Positions 1 to 7,742 are shown, counted from the first letter of the stretch. The stretch: 20,983 nt of DNA from Methylotenera sp. (GCA_013816325.1 JACDEP010000018.1:1-20983); one strand, 5' to 3'. Translations and numbers: made by a program. The notes: generated by a model not told the origin, from the sequence alone.

Positions 1-227
1 CCTAATGACTTATGCAGGTTGTAATAGAAGGACCGGGGTGATATAGCTTCAGTGAGTTGCCAGTTATAAATTCCCCAGTCAAATAAATCAAATGTCATTT
101 GTTTGGGGGCATCTTTAGGTAAATCACTCGCGAACCAGCCTAAGGCAAACATGCCAAAAATGCCTATAGCAATCAACCAATGTAGTAATACTGCAAACTT
201 ATTGTAGCGTAGTACGCTATTGTTCAT
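1..227 (-). CDS. Cytochrome b561 family protein, N-terminal part (cut by window start)
   Basis: This is the first 75 residues of a membrane di-haem cytochrome b of the b561 type, which moves electrons between quinones and periplasmic or membrane partners. The start reads R-Y-N-K-F-A-V-L-L-H-W-L, the usual opening of bacterial b561 proteins. His16 lies at the start of the first membrane helix (about residues 11-32) and His72 lies in a Y-Y-N-L-H-K-S-L motif. Both are candidate haem ligands. The start codon is ATG at 225-227, with AAGGA six bases upstream. It is divergent from the metallohydrolase gene at 342, so the roughly 115 bases between them must hold both promoters. The 3' part lies outside the window. 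Confidence 0.85.
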   Translation of the reverse strand, partial: MNNSVLRYNKFAVLLHWLIAIGIFGMFALGWFASDLPKDAPKQMTFDLFDWGIYNWQLTEAISPRSFYYNLHKSL

Positions 228-341
228 ACAAAGTCCTTCGTTAAATGACGCATGTGAAGCGTATGCGGGGTAATTAAGATATTATCATTGTAAGAATTTT
301 CATCGCAATATTTTTCAGCCCTGTTTATGCGAGGTCCAAAC

Positions 342-1289
342 ATGTATTTGAGCAAGCACTTAAGATTTAATTCCTTTTTGATATTGATAGGCGCATTTTG
401 TTTAATTGCCTGTGCACATGCTGCCAATAAACCCATAATTTTTGCTATTGAAGACCTAGGTAACGGTATTTACGTACATCATGGCGCACACCTGGACATT
501 GATACTGGATATCAGGGAGATATCTGTAATATCAGTTTTGTGGTTGGCAACAAAGGTGTAGCAGTCATAGATACAGGTGGCAGTTTTAAAGTCGGCAATC
601 AACTGCGCGAGGCGATAAAAAAGGTAACTTCATTGCCTATCTTATACGTGATTAATACCCATGTGCACCCGGATCATATTTATGGCAACGCGGCATTCTT
701 GCAGGACAAACCGCAATATGTAGGGCATGCAAAATTAGCAGATGCCATGCAATTACGTCAGGAGGCATACGATAAACTCAATATCAAATATCTTGGTGAA
801 GATGCTAAGGGTAGCATCATCGTAAAACCAAGCATATTAGTGAAAGAACCATTAGAGCTAGATTTAGGTGATAGAAGCCTGAAAATCACACCTTATTTAG
901 TAGCACACACCAATACCGATATTTCGGTGATTGATAGTAAAACCCAAACATTATTCACCGGGGATTTATTGTTTATTGACCGTACCCCAGTGATTGAAGG
1001 TGATATCAAAGGCTTGATTGCGGCAATAGATATTTTGAAAACTTACCCGGTTAAGCAAGTTGTACCGGGCCATGGATCTTATACTAAGGACTGGCTCAAG
1101 GCATTAGATAATGAACAACGCTACTTGAAGACCTTATTAGCTGATATGCGTACTAACATCAAAAAAGGCGAAAGTATGGAAAAAGCCATGGAGACTGCTG
1201 CGGCTAGTGAAAAAGATAAATGGCTGCTATTTGATATTGCTAATCGGCGGAATGTGAATATTGTTTATCCTATGCTTGAATGGGAATAA
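342..1289 (+). CDS. Exported MBL-fold zinc hydrolase, SoxH/quinoprotein-relay type
   Basis: This is a metallo-beta-lactamase-fold protein of 315 residues with the full zinc-site set: T-H-V-H-P-D-H at 106-112, His189, Asp208 in F-T-G-D and His244 in V-P-G-H-G. An N-terminal hydrophobic segment (about 11-23) marks it as exported. L-I-A-C at 21-24 fits a lipobox, while A-H-A at 25-27 could instead be a signal peptidase I site. The G-N-G-I-Y-V-H-H-G opening and overall layout recall the SoxH-related 'quinoprotein relay system zinc metallohydrolase' families, found beside PQQ-dependent alcohol dehydrogenases in methylotrophs. The substrate is unknown. An in-frame ATG at 327 exists, but GAGG at 331-334 lies just ahead of the ATG at 342, which gives a cleaner signal peptide. 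The subfamily assignment is from memory. Confidence 0.85.
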   Translation: MYLSKHLRFNSFLILIGAFCLIACAHAANKPIIFAIEDLGNGIYVHHGAHLDIDTGYQGDICNISFVVGNKGVAVIDTGGSFKVGNQLREAIKKVTSLPILYVINTHVHPDHIYGNAAFLQDKPQYVGHAKLADAMQLRQEAYDKLNIKYLGEDAKGSIIVKPSILVKEPLELDLGDRSLKITPYLVAHTNTDISVIDSKTQTLFTGDLLFIDRTPVIEGDIKGLIAAIDILKTYPVKQVVPGHGSYTKDWLKALDNEQRYLKTLLADMRTNIKKGESMEKAMETAAASEKDKWLLFDIANRRNVNIVYPMLEWE

Positions 1290-1344
1290 AGCGGTTGCAA
1301 TAGCTTCAGCAACAGGTTAATGGCAGCGCTGCTCACCCGTTACT

Positions 1345-1357
1345 GTACAAATTGTAC
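1345..1357. promoter_or_regulatory. Short palindrome GTACAA-A-TTGTAC between convergent genes
   Basis: A perfect 6-base inverted repeat around one central base lies between the ends of the convergent metallohydrolase and DoxX genes. It could be a protein-binding site or chance. It resembles the longer palindrome at 7728-7742. No function can be assigned. Confidence 0.2.
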
Positions 1358-1412
1358 TATCTTCTCAAACGCGCCTTACCGCCAAGTCTTGTACTCTCGC
1401 AAGCTTAAATAG

Positions 1413-1796
1413 TTATTGTTTTTTAATATTATCTACCGCACAACTCGTTTGCGGATTCGCAGCTAAAAGTAGCATACCGCCGGTAATACCAAGGTAAATG
1501 AACATTGATTGAAAGTCGAACCGGCCTAAAACAATCGCCAGAAAAAGCGCTAAACCAGCCAATACATAAGCAAATACCTTAGTCTTGTAACCTACCAACA
1601 AACCCAAGCCCGCAATTAATTCGACCAAAATCAATAATGGCGCAAAAATACTTGGTAGGCCCAATTGGCCTAATGTGACTTGATAATCGATATAACCATT
1701 CGGGTGGCTAGTAATGGCTAATAACCTTAAAATTACTGCACCTAGAAATACCAGTGCTAATAAGATACGCGCAACGGCTGTTTGATATTTTTGCAT
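1413..1796 (-). CDS. DoxX family membrane protein
   Basis: This 127-residue integral membrane protein is of the DoxX/DUF4149-like four-helix type. Hydrophobic segments lie at about 8-28, 48-68, 74-92 and 96-113. The family motif region P-L-L-I-L-V-E-L-I-A-G-L-G-L-L-V-G (second helix) and a following G-Y-K-T-K loop are typical. DoxX proteins are variously linked to quinone or thiosulfate oxidation and to thiol or oxidative stress, and no precise role follows from this sequence. The ATG at 1794-1796 is preceded by AAAAGG at a suitable distance. It is divergent from the GNAT gene at 1930. The last residues (K-K-Q) follow a cytosolic stretch with one cysteine. Confidence 0.8.
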   Translation of the reverse strand: MQKYQTAVARILLALVFLGAVILRLLAITSHPNGYIDYQVTLGQLGLPSIFAPLLILVELIAGLGLLVGYKTKVFAYVLAGLALFLAIVLGRFDFQSMFIYLGITGGMLLLAANPQTSCAVDNIKKQ

Positions 1797-1929
1797 ATGA
1801 AACCTTTTAATTATTATATGAAACTATGAATCGGGTAAAAGGTGCATGATGCACTGAACTGTTTTAGACTGCAAGTTTATAAGCTAGCCTGCTTATAAAA
1901 GGCCAGTCAATTTCCGGTAAAATAATCAA

Positions 1930-2370
1930 ATGACAGCTGATTCCCCAGAAAAATTTAAAGTGATTCAAGTGAGCTGGGCAAGCCACGCATCGCAACTCAT
2001 TGCCGTGCGTGAACCCGTTTTTGTTATAGAGCAAAAAGTTAAACCGGACTTTGAGTGGGACGAAATTGATGCGGTGGCAATACATCTTCTAGCCCTGGCT
2101 CACGATGAACCCATAGGCTGTGCTCGCATCATCAATCATCGCAAAATAGGCCGCATGGCCGTATTAAAACATTGGCGCGGTCATGGTGCAGGACAGGCTT
2201 TGTTGCAGGAAGCTATTCATATCTGCCTAGCGCATGGCACAAAAGCAATTAACCTGACGGCACAAACGCATGCGATTACTTTTTATCAGCAAGCTGGCTT
2301 TGTTGAAATCAGTGGCGTCTATCAAGATGCGAATATTCCGCATGTCGATATGCAGCTAAATTTGAATTGA
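1930..2370 (+). CDS. GNAT family N-acetyltransferase (YjcF/ElaA-like)
   Basis: This is a single-domain GNAT enzyme of 146 residues that would transfer an acetyl group from acetyl-CoA to an amine. The acetyl-CoA pyrophosphate loop is visible as H-W-R-G-H-G-A-G-Q-A-L-L, preceded by the beta strand ending I-G-R-M-A-V-L. The later F-Y-Q-Q-A-G-F motif is typical of the C-terminal GNAT half. The N-terminal R-E-P-V-F-V-I-E-Q-K-V-K segment is characteristic of the YjcF/ElaA-like subgroup. The substrate is unknown. The Shine-Dalgarno sequence ahead of the ATG is weak. The Fae-like gene starts 63 bases after its stop on the same strand, so the two may be co-transcribed, but this is not proved. Confidence 0.85.
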   Translation: MTADSPEKFKVIQVSWASHASQLIAVREPVFVIEQKVKPDFEWDEIDAVAIHLLALAHDEPIGCARIINHRKIGRMAVLKHWRGHGAGQALLQEAIHICLAHGTKAINLTAQTHAITFYQQAGFVEISGVYQDANIPHVDMQLNLN

Positions 2371-2433
2371 GATTGGTAGGCAAGGCCAGCATTTGCTAAA
2401 ATACTATTTTATTCATGTGTTTGAGAGAATCTT

Positions 2434-2985
2434 ATGTCAAAAATCATTTTTAAAGCTGGTGAAGCTACCGTTTATACAGAAGGTAAAGACGTTACTGCCG
2501 CAATGCCAGAAATTTTAATCGGCGCTGTCGATGGCCCTGTCGGTCAAGCGTTTGCTAATTTAATGGCACAAAGCAAAGGTCACACCGCGATGTTTGCAGT
2601 GCGTGACATCAACCAATTAGTGCGCCCGGTTTGTATGACAGTGCCAAAAGTTACATTAAAAGGCAGTACGGATGTAAGCTTGTTTGGTGGCGTGGTGCAA
2701 GCAGCTACTGCAGACGCGATTCTTGATTGCGTAATCGAAGGCATCATTCCTAAAGACCAAGTGAACGATTTATGTATTATCAGCCTCGTATTGATAGACC
2801 CAGGTTGTATCGCTCTTGAAAAAGAAGGCAAGCTGGATAAAGCCGATATGTACAAAAACAACTATGACGCGACTAAACTAGCAATCAAACGTGCCTTGAA
2901 TGACGAGCCTAGCATCGATGAATTGATTGCAAATCGTCATAAGATCAAACACTGTATGTGGGAAGATTCCTGGGATCAAAAATAA
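2434..2985 (+). CDS. Formaldehyde-activating enzyme homologue (Fae-like), probably non-canonical
   Basis: This 183-residue protein belongs to the Fae family. True Fae joins formaldehyde to tetrahydromethanopterin, giving methylene-H4MPT in the formaldehyde-oxidation route of methylotrophs. Family features are G-E-A near the start, I-L-I-G...G-P-V-G-Q-A-F at about 27-40, the E-G-I-I-P-K-D-Q-V-N-D-L block and the Y-D-A-T-K-L-A-I-K-R-A segment. In canonical Fae the block before I-I-G reads A-H-I-D or A-H-V-D, with the catalytic His. Here it reads A-M-P-E, with Met24 in that place (alignment from memory). The protein is also somewhat longer, with a C-terminal tail ending W-E-D-S-W-D-Q-K. It therefore fits the Fae2/Fae3-like paralogues, whose role is unsettled. 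GAGAGA at 2423-2428 serves as ribosome binding site. Confidence 0.85.
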   Translation: MSKIIFKAGEATVYTEGKDVTAAMPEILIGAVDGPVGQAFANLMAQSKGHTAMFAVRDINQLVRPVCMTVPKVTLKGSTDVSLFGGVVQAATADAILDCVIEGIIPKDQVNDLCIISLVLIDPGCIALEKEGKLDKADMYKNNYDATKLAIKRALNDEPSIDELIANRHKIKHCMWEDSWDQK

Positions 2986-3039
2986 GCATCACTTTAGTAT
3001 TTAGAATCACCAAGTAAACATGTGGATGAAGTGCAGTGG

Positions 3040-3053
3040 TTAAACTAGTTTAA
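3040..3053. promoter_or_regulatory. 14-base perfect palindrome TTAAACTAGTTTAA
   Basis: This gap-free palindrome lies between the Fae-like gene and the small gene at 3113, about 60 bases ahead of the latter's start. Its position would suit an operator. There is no known regulator match, and an AT-rich palindrome of this length could occur by chance. Confidence 0.3.
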
Positions 3054-3112
3054 TCATTGCAATATTCCTTGGAATCATTGCCGCGCATTATTTGGGTCAA
3101 GTTGGAGAAGAT

Positions 3113-3349
3113 ATGCCTGCAGAACATAATCTATGTTATGAAGCATTTAGCAAGCTCTGCGAAAAGTTGAGCGGAGATGAGTATTTATCAATATCCGAAG
3201 CACAATATTGGTTGTTTGAAAGCGGTTATCGTGCCGCGATGCAAAGTCTCCTGAAAATTGCAGATGAAGGCACGCAGGAGAGAGATTTCACTTCACCGCG
3301 TTTGCAAGAACTAGCTGAGATGATACTCAAAGGCCGCACTATCAATTAG
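3113..3349 (+). CDS. Small protein of unknown function (78 residues)
   Basis: I do not recognise a family. The product is small, soluble and probably all-helical, with two cysteines near the N-terminus, an acidic middle and no signal or membrane segment. The frame is open from a TTG at 3092, but the ATG at 3113 with GGAGA four bases ahead (3104-3108) is the better start. It lies about 127 bases downstream of the Fae-like gene on the same strand and converges with mutY, whose stop is 17 bases away. Segments such as Y-L-S-I-S-E-A-Q-Y-W-L-F-E-S-G-Y-R-A-A-M look like an amphipathic helix pair. Codon use is like its neighbours, which supports it being real. Confidence 0.6.
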   Translation: MPAEHNLCYEAFSKLCEKLSGDEYLSISEAQYWLFESGYRAAMQSLLKIADEGTQERDFTSPRLQELAEMILKGRTIN

Positions 3350-3366
3350 CCTTAGTATCGCCACTA

Positions 3367-4416
3367 TTAAACAGTAGGCTCTCGTTTTAAACTCATCAGT
3401 AATTTTCTCACAGGTGTCGGTACGGCTGCACCTATCGCATCATCCACACTCAACCAGATTTGTCCGGCTTCGCCGACTTGCGAATGTATCTTTATTATTT
3501 GAAGCAACTGCGGCTGGATATGCAGTTTGAAATGCGTAAAAGTATGACTTAAAGTAGGTAAAGCTTGACCACCATGAGTGGAAAATTGATATTTCTGTGT
3601 AAGTAGCCCTTCAATCTCTTCCTGTTTTTCTACTTCCGGGAAGCTCCACAATCCGCCCCAAATACCACTAGAGGGTCTTTTTTCCAGCATGATTTCATCG
3701 CCGCGTTGCAATATCAGCATCATGGTGTTTTTTTCAGGAATCGTTTTCCGTGGTCTAGGCGTAGGCAAATCTTTAACCCTATCCATTTGATACGCCTTGC
3801 AAGTTTGCTGTACTGGGCATACACCGCATTTTGGCTTGCTCCTTGTGCATACCGTAGCGCCCAAATCCATTAAGCCTTGTGTGTAATCCACCATGTCCTG
3901 TTCGGGCAATAATTCTTCGGCAATTATCCATAGCTGCTTTTCAACCCTCGGATTGCTCGGCCAGCCTTCAACTAGGAAGTGCCTCGCTAGGACACGTTTC
4001 ACGTTGCCATCTAATATGGTTTGCACTTGATTAAACGCGAAGGAAGCAATCGCAGCAGCTGTGGAGCGCCCTATACCGGAGAGTGTTTGAATGGTATCGA
4101 AGTCATGTGGAAATTCGCCGTTATACATATCTACAATGGTTTGGGCTGCATGGTGTAAATTACGAGCCCGGGAGTAATAGCCTAAGCCACTCCAATATTG
4201 CAATACTTCTTCTTGCGTGGCATGTGCCAAGGTAGCGATATCAGGAAAGCGCTGCATGAATTTGCTGTAATACCCAATAACTGCAGCAACTTGGGTTTGC
4301 TGCAGCATGATTTCCGACACCCAGATTGCATAAGGATCAGTCGTGTCCTGCCAAGGTAAGTCATGCCGTCCATGAATCTTTTGCCAGGCAATTAAACGGG
4401 TGGAAAAATTATTCAT
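3367..4416 (-). CDS. mutY: A/G-specific adenine DNA glycosylase MutY
   Basis: MutY removes adenine mispaired with 8-oxoguanine in the GO base-excision repair pathway. The 349 residues show the full set: W-V-S-E-I-M-L-Q-Q-T-Q with catalytic Glu35, the helix-hairpin-helix L-S-G-I-G-R-S-T-A-A-A at 112-122, catalytic Asp136 in D-G-N-V-K-R, and the [4Fe-4S] ligands Cys190, Cys197, Cys200 and Cys206 (spacing 6-2-5). A C-terminal NUDIX-like domain (from about 230) recognises 8-oxoguanine. Length is normal. The ATG at 4414-4416 has only a weak ribosome site. It is divergent from the small lipoprotein gene at 4485, with 68 bases for both promoters. Confidence 0.97.
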   Translation of the reverse strand: MNNFSTRLIAWQKIHGRHDLPWQDTTDPYAIWVSEIMLQQTQVAAVIGYYSKFMQRFPDIATLAHATQEEVLQYWSGLGYYSRARNLHHAAQTIVDMYNGEFPHDFDTIQTLSGIGRSTAAAIASFAFNQVQTILDGNVKRVLARHFLVEGWPSNPRVEKQLWIIAEELLPEQDMVDYTQGLMDLGATVCTRSKPKCGVCPVQQTCKAYQMDRVKDLPTPRPRKTIPEKNTMMLILQRGDEIMLEKRPSSGIWGGLWSFPEVEKQEEIEGLLTQKYQFSTHGGQALPTLSHTFTHFKLHIQPQLLQIIKIHSQVGEAGQIWLSVDDAIGAAVPTPVRKLLMSLKREPTV

Positions 4417-4484
4417 GGATTACTTTGCTTTTTTTGCGGGATAGTTGCAACATGGGTCTATCTTAAGTTTAGCGAAGGAAGAGA

Positions 4485-4661
4485 ATGAAACATATATTGA
4501 TGATGACCGCATTTGTATTATTAACTGGTTGTTATACAGTGCCACCTGGTCATGACCCGAATGGTCCCGGTAACAGCGAAAACGCTCCTGGTCATAATAA
4601 ACATCGCAGTAATGGCCCAGGCAATAGCGATAACGCACCCGGCCATAACAAAGATTACTAA
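4485..4661 (+). CDS. Small lipoprotein with duplicated Gly/Asn/His-rich motif (58 residues)
   Basis: This is a short gene on the strand opposite its neighbours. It has a good ribosome site (AAGGAAGAG, 4475-4483) directly before the ATG. The protein has a short hydrophobic leader and a clear lipobox L-L-T-G-C ending at Cys16, so a 43-residue lipoprotein is predicted. The mature part is made of two copies of one 14-residue motif, N-G-P-G-N-S-[ED]-N-A-P-G-H-N-K (residues 26-39 and 43-56), identical at 13 of 14 positions, with a related P-P-G-H-D-P ahead. Synonymous differences between the two DNA copies suggest an old duplication kept by selection. It converges with the AsmA gene, whose stop is 8 bases past its own. 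Function is unknown. The Gly/Asn/His-rich tail could bind metal or peptidoglycan, which is a guess. Confidence 0.75.
   Translation: MKHILMMTAFVLLTGCYTVPPGHDPNGPGNSENAPGHNKHRSNGPGNSDNAPGHNKDY
4560..4658 (+). repeat. Two-copy in-frame 48-base repeat inside the small lipoprotein gene
   Basis: Copy one covers 4560-4607 and copy two covers 4611-4658, separated by one codon. The encoded 14-residue core is nearly identical, while many third codon positions differ (for example GGTCCCGGT against GGCCCAGGC). Confidence 0.75.
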
Positions 4662-4669
4662 TTGAATTG

Positions 4670-7600
4670 TTAAAAGCCAAGTATTTTATTTAGTTTTTTC
4701 TTGGCTTTTTCCTTGGCAATTTCTTCCACAGATTTTGGTTGCTCGCTAGGTTTGGCTGGTTCCGTCGCAGTGGCGCCATTCGCAGCAGGGGTAGTTTCAG
4801 TAGTCGGGCTACTTGCCGCAGGTTCAGCCGCTTTTTTCTTACCTAATAAACCTTTAAGCGCCTCCGCTTTATCACCACCATTGATTAATTCTTTTACTGC
4901 ATTGCCCTTTTCGCCACCTACTTTGTCGAGCAAGCTAGATTTAGCAAGCGCAGTAGCGATAGACGCAAAGTCCATCCCATATTTAGGGCTGGAGAATGTG
5001 CCGGTGATTTTAACCGGGATAGAGAATCCGGCCAGTGAGTCGAGATCAGCACCGCCTTGACCCTTCAGCGATTTTACGATGCTGGGTTTAGCTAGATAAT
5101 TAATGGTTTCGTTACCGATATCGATATCCCCGCGGCTATCGCCCTTGGCTAAACGCAGAATTGGCGCCTTCATGGTTAAATCTTCATTATGCGCAACTCC
5201 ATTCCTAATATCGAAGGACGCAGCCAGTTCACTGAAATCGGTTTTTTTGGATTGGTCGGCGCCTATGCCACTTTTGCCATTGAAAAGACTAGCCTTAGAT
5301 TTAAGGTCGCGAATTGTACCGGCAATATCCACACCTTTAATTGCACCGTCGGCCAGGCTTAGGGCAGCTTTACCTGCAAGCGCTTTCTTCAGGGCGGCTA
5401 CAGTGTTGCCTGTGGCGGTTACGTCAACATTCAAGTTGCCTTTGCCGTCCAACATATTGTTATTAATGGCATCGACAAGCAGCGGGCCTATGGCAATACC
5501 TTTCATGTCCTGTCTGAAAGCAATGCTGGGCGTAGAACGCGCATCTACTTTTAGTGAGCCGCTCATGCTGCCCTGGTAAAGGTTAGCTGCAAACGGAGAG
5601 ATGGTTGCCACGCCATCAGCTGCTTTTAAGCCTATATTCACGTTCTCGGTTTTAACGTTGGCAAGCTTAAGCCGACCTATTTTCGCTTCGCCTGAAGCGT
5701 TCAACTTTTTTAGCGCGCTCAAATCAATGGGAGTTTCGCCTGAGCTTTTTGCAGCGGGTTGGTCACTTTTAATAATGTATCTATCGGCATCCAGTTTATC
5801 GATATTCACATTGAAGCTATAAATGGGGTCGTTAAAACGAGAAATGCCAATATTCGCATTCACCTGGCTATCATCCACTTTTGCGGCTAGTGGGTTCAAA
5901 CTTAATTTCTGGCCATCAGCCTTTAAATCAATGCGAATGTTCGATGCCTTGGTTTTGCCGTATTTAAGGCTACCGATGCGTAATGAACCATCTGCATTCA
6001 AAGCTTTAAGTGCGCTTAAGTCCAAGGGTTTGTCGCTAGCTTTGCTATCGCTGGTCTTGCTTGCAGGCATAGAGGCGCCAAGATATTTATCAACGTCTAA
6101 AGTATCAATATCAATATCAAAGGTATAGAGCGGTTTAGAGAATTGACTGATACCCAGACTTCCCTTGATCTGGCTATCATCTAATTTCACATTCAAGCCT
6201 GACAGAGCCAGTTTTTCACCATCTGCTTTTACGCCTACATTCAGGCTAGATAAGCGGTATTTATCGTAGATCAGGTTATCGATCTTGATCTTGCCTTCCA
6301 ACAGCAAGTTTTTCATGGCCGATAAATCAGCCGGTTTCTGGTCAGAAGAAGAAACTTTTTCTGTAGACTTGCTACTGCCTAACAACTTATTTAAATCTAG
6401 AAGGCCGGCATTCAAGTTGAATTTAATATTTGGTTTTTCAAAGCTGGAAACTTTTACGTCGCCATCTAGCTTAGTCGTATCTACTTTTAAACCGAATTTA
6501 CTATTCACCAATTCCTGTTTGGCATCGGTATAAATACTCATGGCGAATACGCCTTTAATGCCGCCATTTGGTAAAGCCGGATCTTTAATATCTAAATTAC
6601 CCGCGAGTCTTGGTAAATCGAAAATCAGGTTCTCAAGGTTGCCACTGAATGGCGAGGTGAATTTACCATTAATGGTGCGTTTGCCTTGGGTGCCATTAAT
6701 ATCCACGGTAACACCACTGCTTTGCAAGGCTTTAGGCGAGCCCTTGATATCAGCCAATATCATATTCGCTTTAAAGTTGTCACTGCCTTTTTCCTGGGTC
6801 AAGGTAACGGTTACTTTTTGGCTGCTAACCTCATCTTTTAATGCTTTTAATTTGGGAGCATCTAAATCAAGGGTTAACTTAGCCCCGCTGAATTGACCAC
6901 TGGCAACCACCTTTAAATTGTCCACCAGAAATTCCATCGTTTCCGGTTTAGCATCTACATCGCCACTGGCTTTAATTTTGACGCCTTTCCCGCCAGCTAA
7001 ATCACCTTCAATCGTGGCATCTAATCCTTTAGCCGCATAATGCTTGGTATCAGGATCAGCTAAAAAACTACCTTTTAGTTTTACATCAGCTGCCACAGCA
7101 GGCTGGTTAGCCGTGACCGTGAAATCCGTCACTAGGTCTATAAGTTCTGCCAAGGCAACATGGCCTGATTTCAGGTTGAATTTTGAGATACCGTATTTTG
7201 CGCCGCTGGCTTCATCAGAATAAGTGGCTACAGTGTTGGTGATGTTAATGCCATCAATATCAAACTTAATGGTGGGCGATTCTTTATCGTCTTTGCTTAT
7301 CAGATCATCAATGTTGGTAGTGCCGTCTTTATATTTGATAATGTTTGCTTTTGCGCCGTCTATATAAACCGTATCTACAATTAATTGCTTCCTCAATAAT
7401 GGCAGCAAGGCGAGCGACACCTTAACATTGTCCACCGCTGCAAACTCCGTGCTGCTGTTATGCTCTGAAAGCGATACCTTACCGAGGTTGGCACCTATCT
7501 TAGGCCAGAAAGCCAGCTTGATATCTCCGTCCAGTTTCAGCGTACGGTTTTTCTTGGCCTGTACCAAATCAATGACTTGCTGTTTGTAATCATTGGGGTT

Positions 7601-7690
7601 AAATGTTGCAGCGACTATTGCAACCACTAGCAGTAATACGCCAACAATGCCACCCAAGCCAAACGCGGAATATTTAAGGTATTTTTTCAT
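4670..7690 (-). CDS. AsmA family inner-membrane-anchored protein
   Basis: This 1006-residue protein has one N-terminal membrane helix (about 9-29) followed by a long periplasmic beta-rich region, as in AsmA. The F-N-P-N-D-Y-K start of the periplasmic part and W-P-K-I-G-A-N-L-G-K-V are family hallmarks. AsmA-type proteins are thought to act in lipid transport or outer-membrane homeostasis. The middle holds three repeats of about 100 residues beginning near 452, 554 and 653, each opening with D-L-S-A-[LM]-K and running through K-[AL]-D-G-[EQ]-K-L. The C-terminal AsmA_2-type region (about 700-930) is followed by a Ala/Pro/Thr/Glu-rich linker and a Lys-rich tail. An upstream ATG at 7726 is in frame, but the ATG at 7690 directly precedes the K-K-Y-L-K helix start, so it is preferred. 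It is larger than E. coli AsmA, mainly through the repeats. Confidence 0.9.
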   Translation of the reverse strand: MKKYLKYSAFGLGGIVGVLLLVVAIVAATFNPNDYKQQVIDLVQAKKNRTLKLDGDIKLAFWPKIGANLGKVSLSEHNSSTEFAAVDNVKVSLALLPLLRKQLIVDTVYIDGAKANIIKYKDGTTNIDDLISKDDKESPTIKFDIDGINITNTVATYSDEASGAKYGISKFNLKSGHVALAELIDLVTDFTVTANQPAVAADVKLKGSFLADPDTKHYAAKGLDATIEGDLAGGKGVKIKASGDVDAKPETMEFLVDNLKVVASGQFSGAKLTLDLDAPKLKALKDEVSSQKVTVTLTQEKGSDNFKANMILADIKGSPKALQSSGVTVDINGTQGKRTINGKFTSPFSGNLENLIFDLPRLAGNLDIKDPALPNGGIKGVFAMSIYTDAKQELVNSKFGLKVDTTKLDGDVKVSSFEKPNIKFNLNAGLLDLNKLLGSSKSTEKVSSSDQKPADLSAMKNLLLEGKIKIDNLIYDKYRLSSLNVGVKADGEKLALSGLNVKLDDSQIKGSLGISQFSKPLYTFDIDIDTLDVDKYLGASMPASKTSDSKASDKPLDLSALKALNADGSLRIGSLKYGKTKASNIRIDLKADGQKLSLNPLAAKVDDSQVNANIGISRFNDPIYSFNVNIDKLDADRYIIKSDQPAAKSSGETPIDLSALKKLNASGEAKIGRLKLANVKTENVNIGLKAADGVATISPFAANLYQGSMSGSLKVDARSTPSIAFRQDMKGIAIGPLLVDAINNNMLDGKGNLNVDVTATGNTVAALKKALAGKAALSLADGAIKGVDIAGTIRDLKSKASLFNGKSGIGADQSKKTDFSELAASFDIRNGVAHNEDLTMKAPILRLAKGDSRGDIDIGNETINYLAKPSIVKSLKGQGGADLDSLAGFSIPVKITGTFSSPKYGMDFASIATALAKSSLLDKVGGEKGNAVKELINGGDKAEALKGLLGKKKAAEPAASSPTTETTPAANGATATEPAKPSEQPKSVEEIAKEKAKKKLNKILGF

Positions 7691-7727
7691 AGTGGGTCTC
7701 AGTGACAAGGCTAAATGGCAAAACAAT

Positions 7728-7742
7728 GTACTAAATTAGTAC
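7728..7742. promoter_or_regulatory. Palindrome GTACTAA-A-TTAGTAC upstream of the AsmA gene
   Basis: A perfect 7-base inverted repeat around one base lies 38 bases ahead of the AsmA start codon, where an operator could sit. A shorter look-alike is at 1345-1357. No regulator can be named. Confidence 0.35.

Noticed and set aside
224..436. Minus-strand frame of 70 codons
   Set aside because: It spans the divergent promoter region and the start of the metallohydrolase gene, with no family features; the cytochrome b561 start at 227 is in another frame.
1294..1313. Terminator after the metallohydrolase gene (GTTGC...GCAAC)
   Set aside because: The stem is only 5 bp with a 10-base loop and no T run on the plus strand.
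4420..4680. Minus-strand frame of 86 codons
   Set aside because: It starts at a TTG within the AsmA stop region and lies opposite the small lipoprotein gene, which has a far better start, lipobox and internal repeat.
4701..6896. A series of plus-strand open frames of 73-158 codons
   Set aside because: They lie opposite the AsmA gene, are hydrophobic mirror products of its codon pattern, lack ribosome sites and show no family features.
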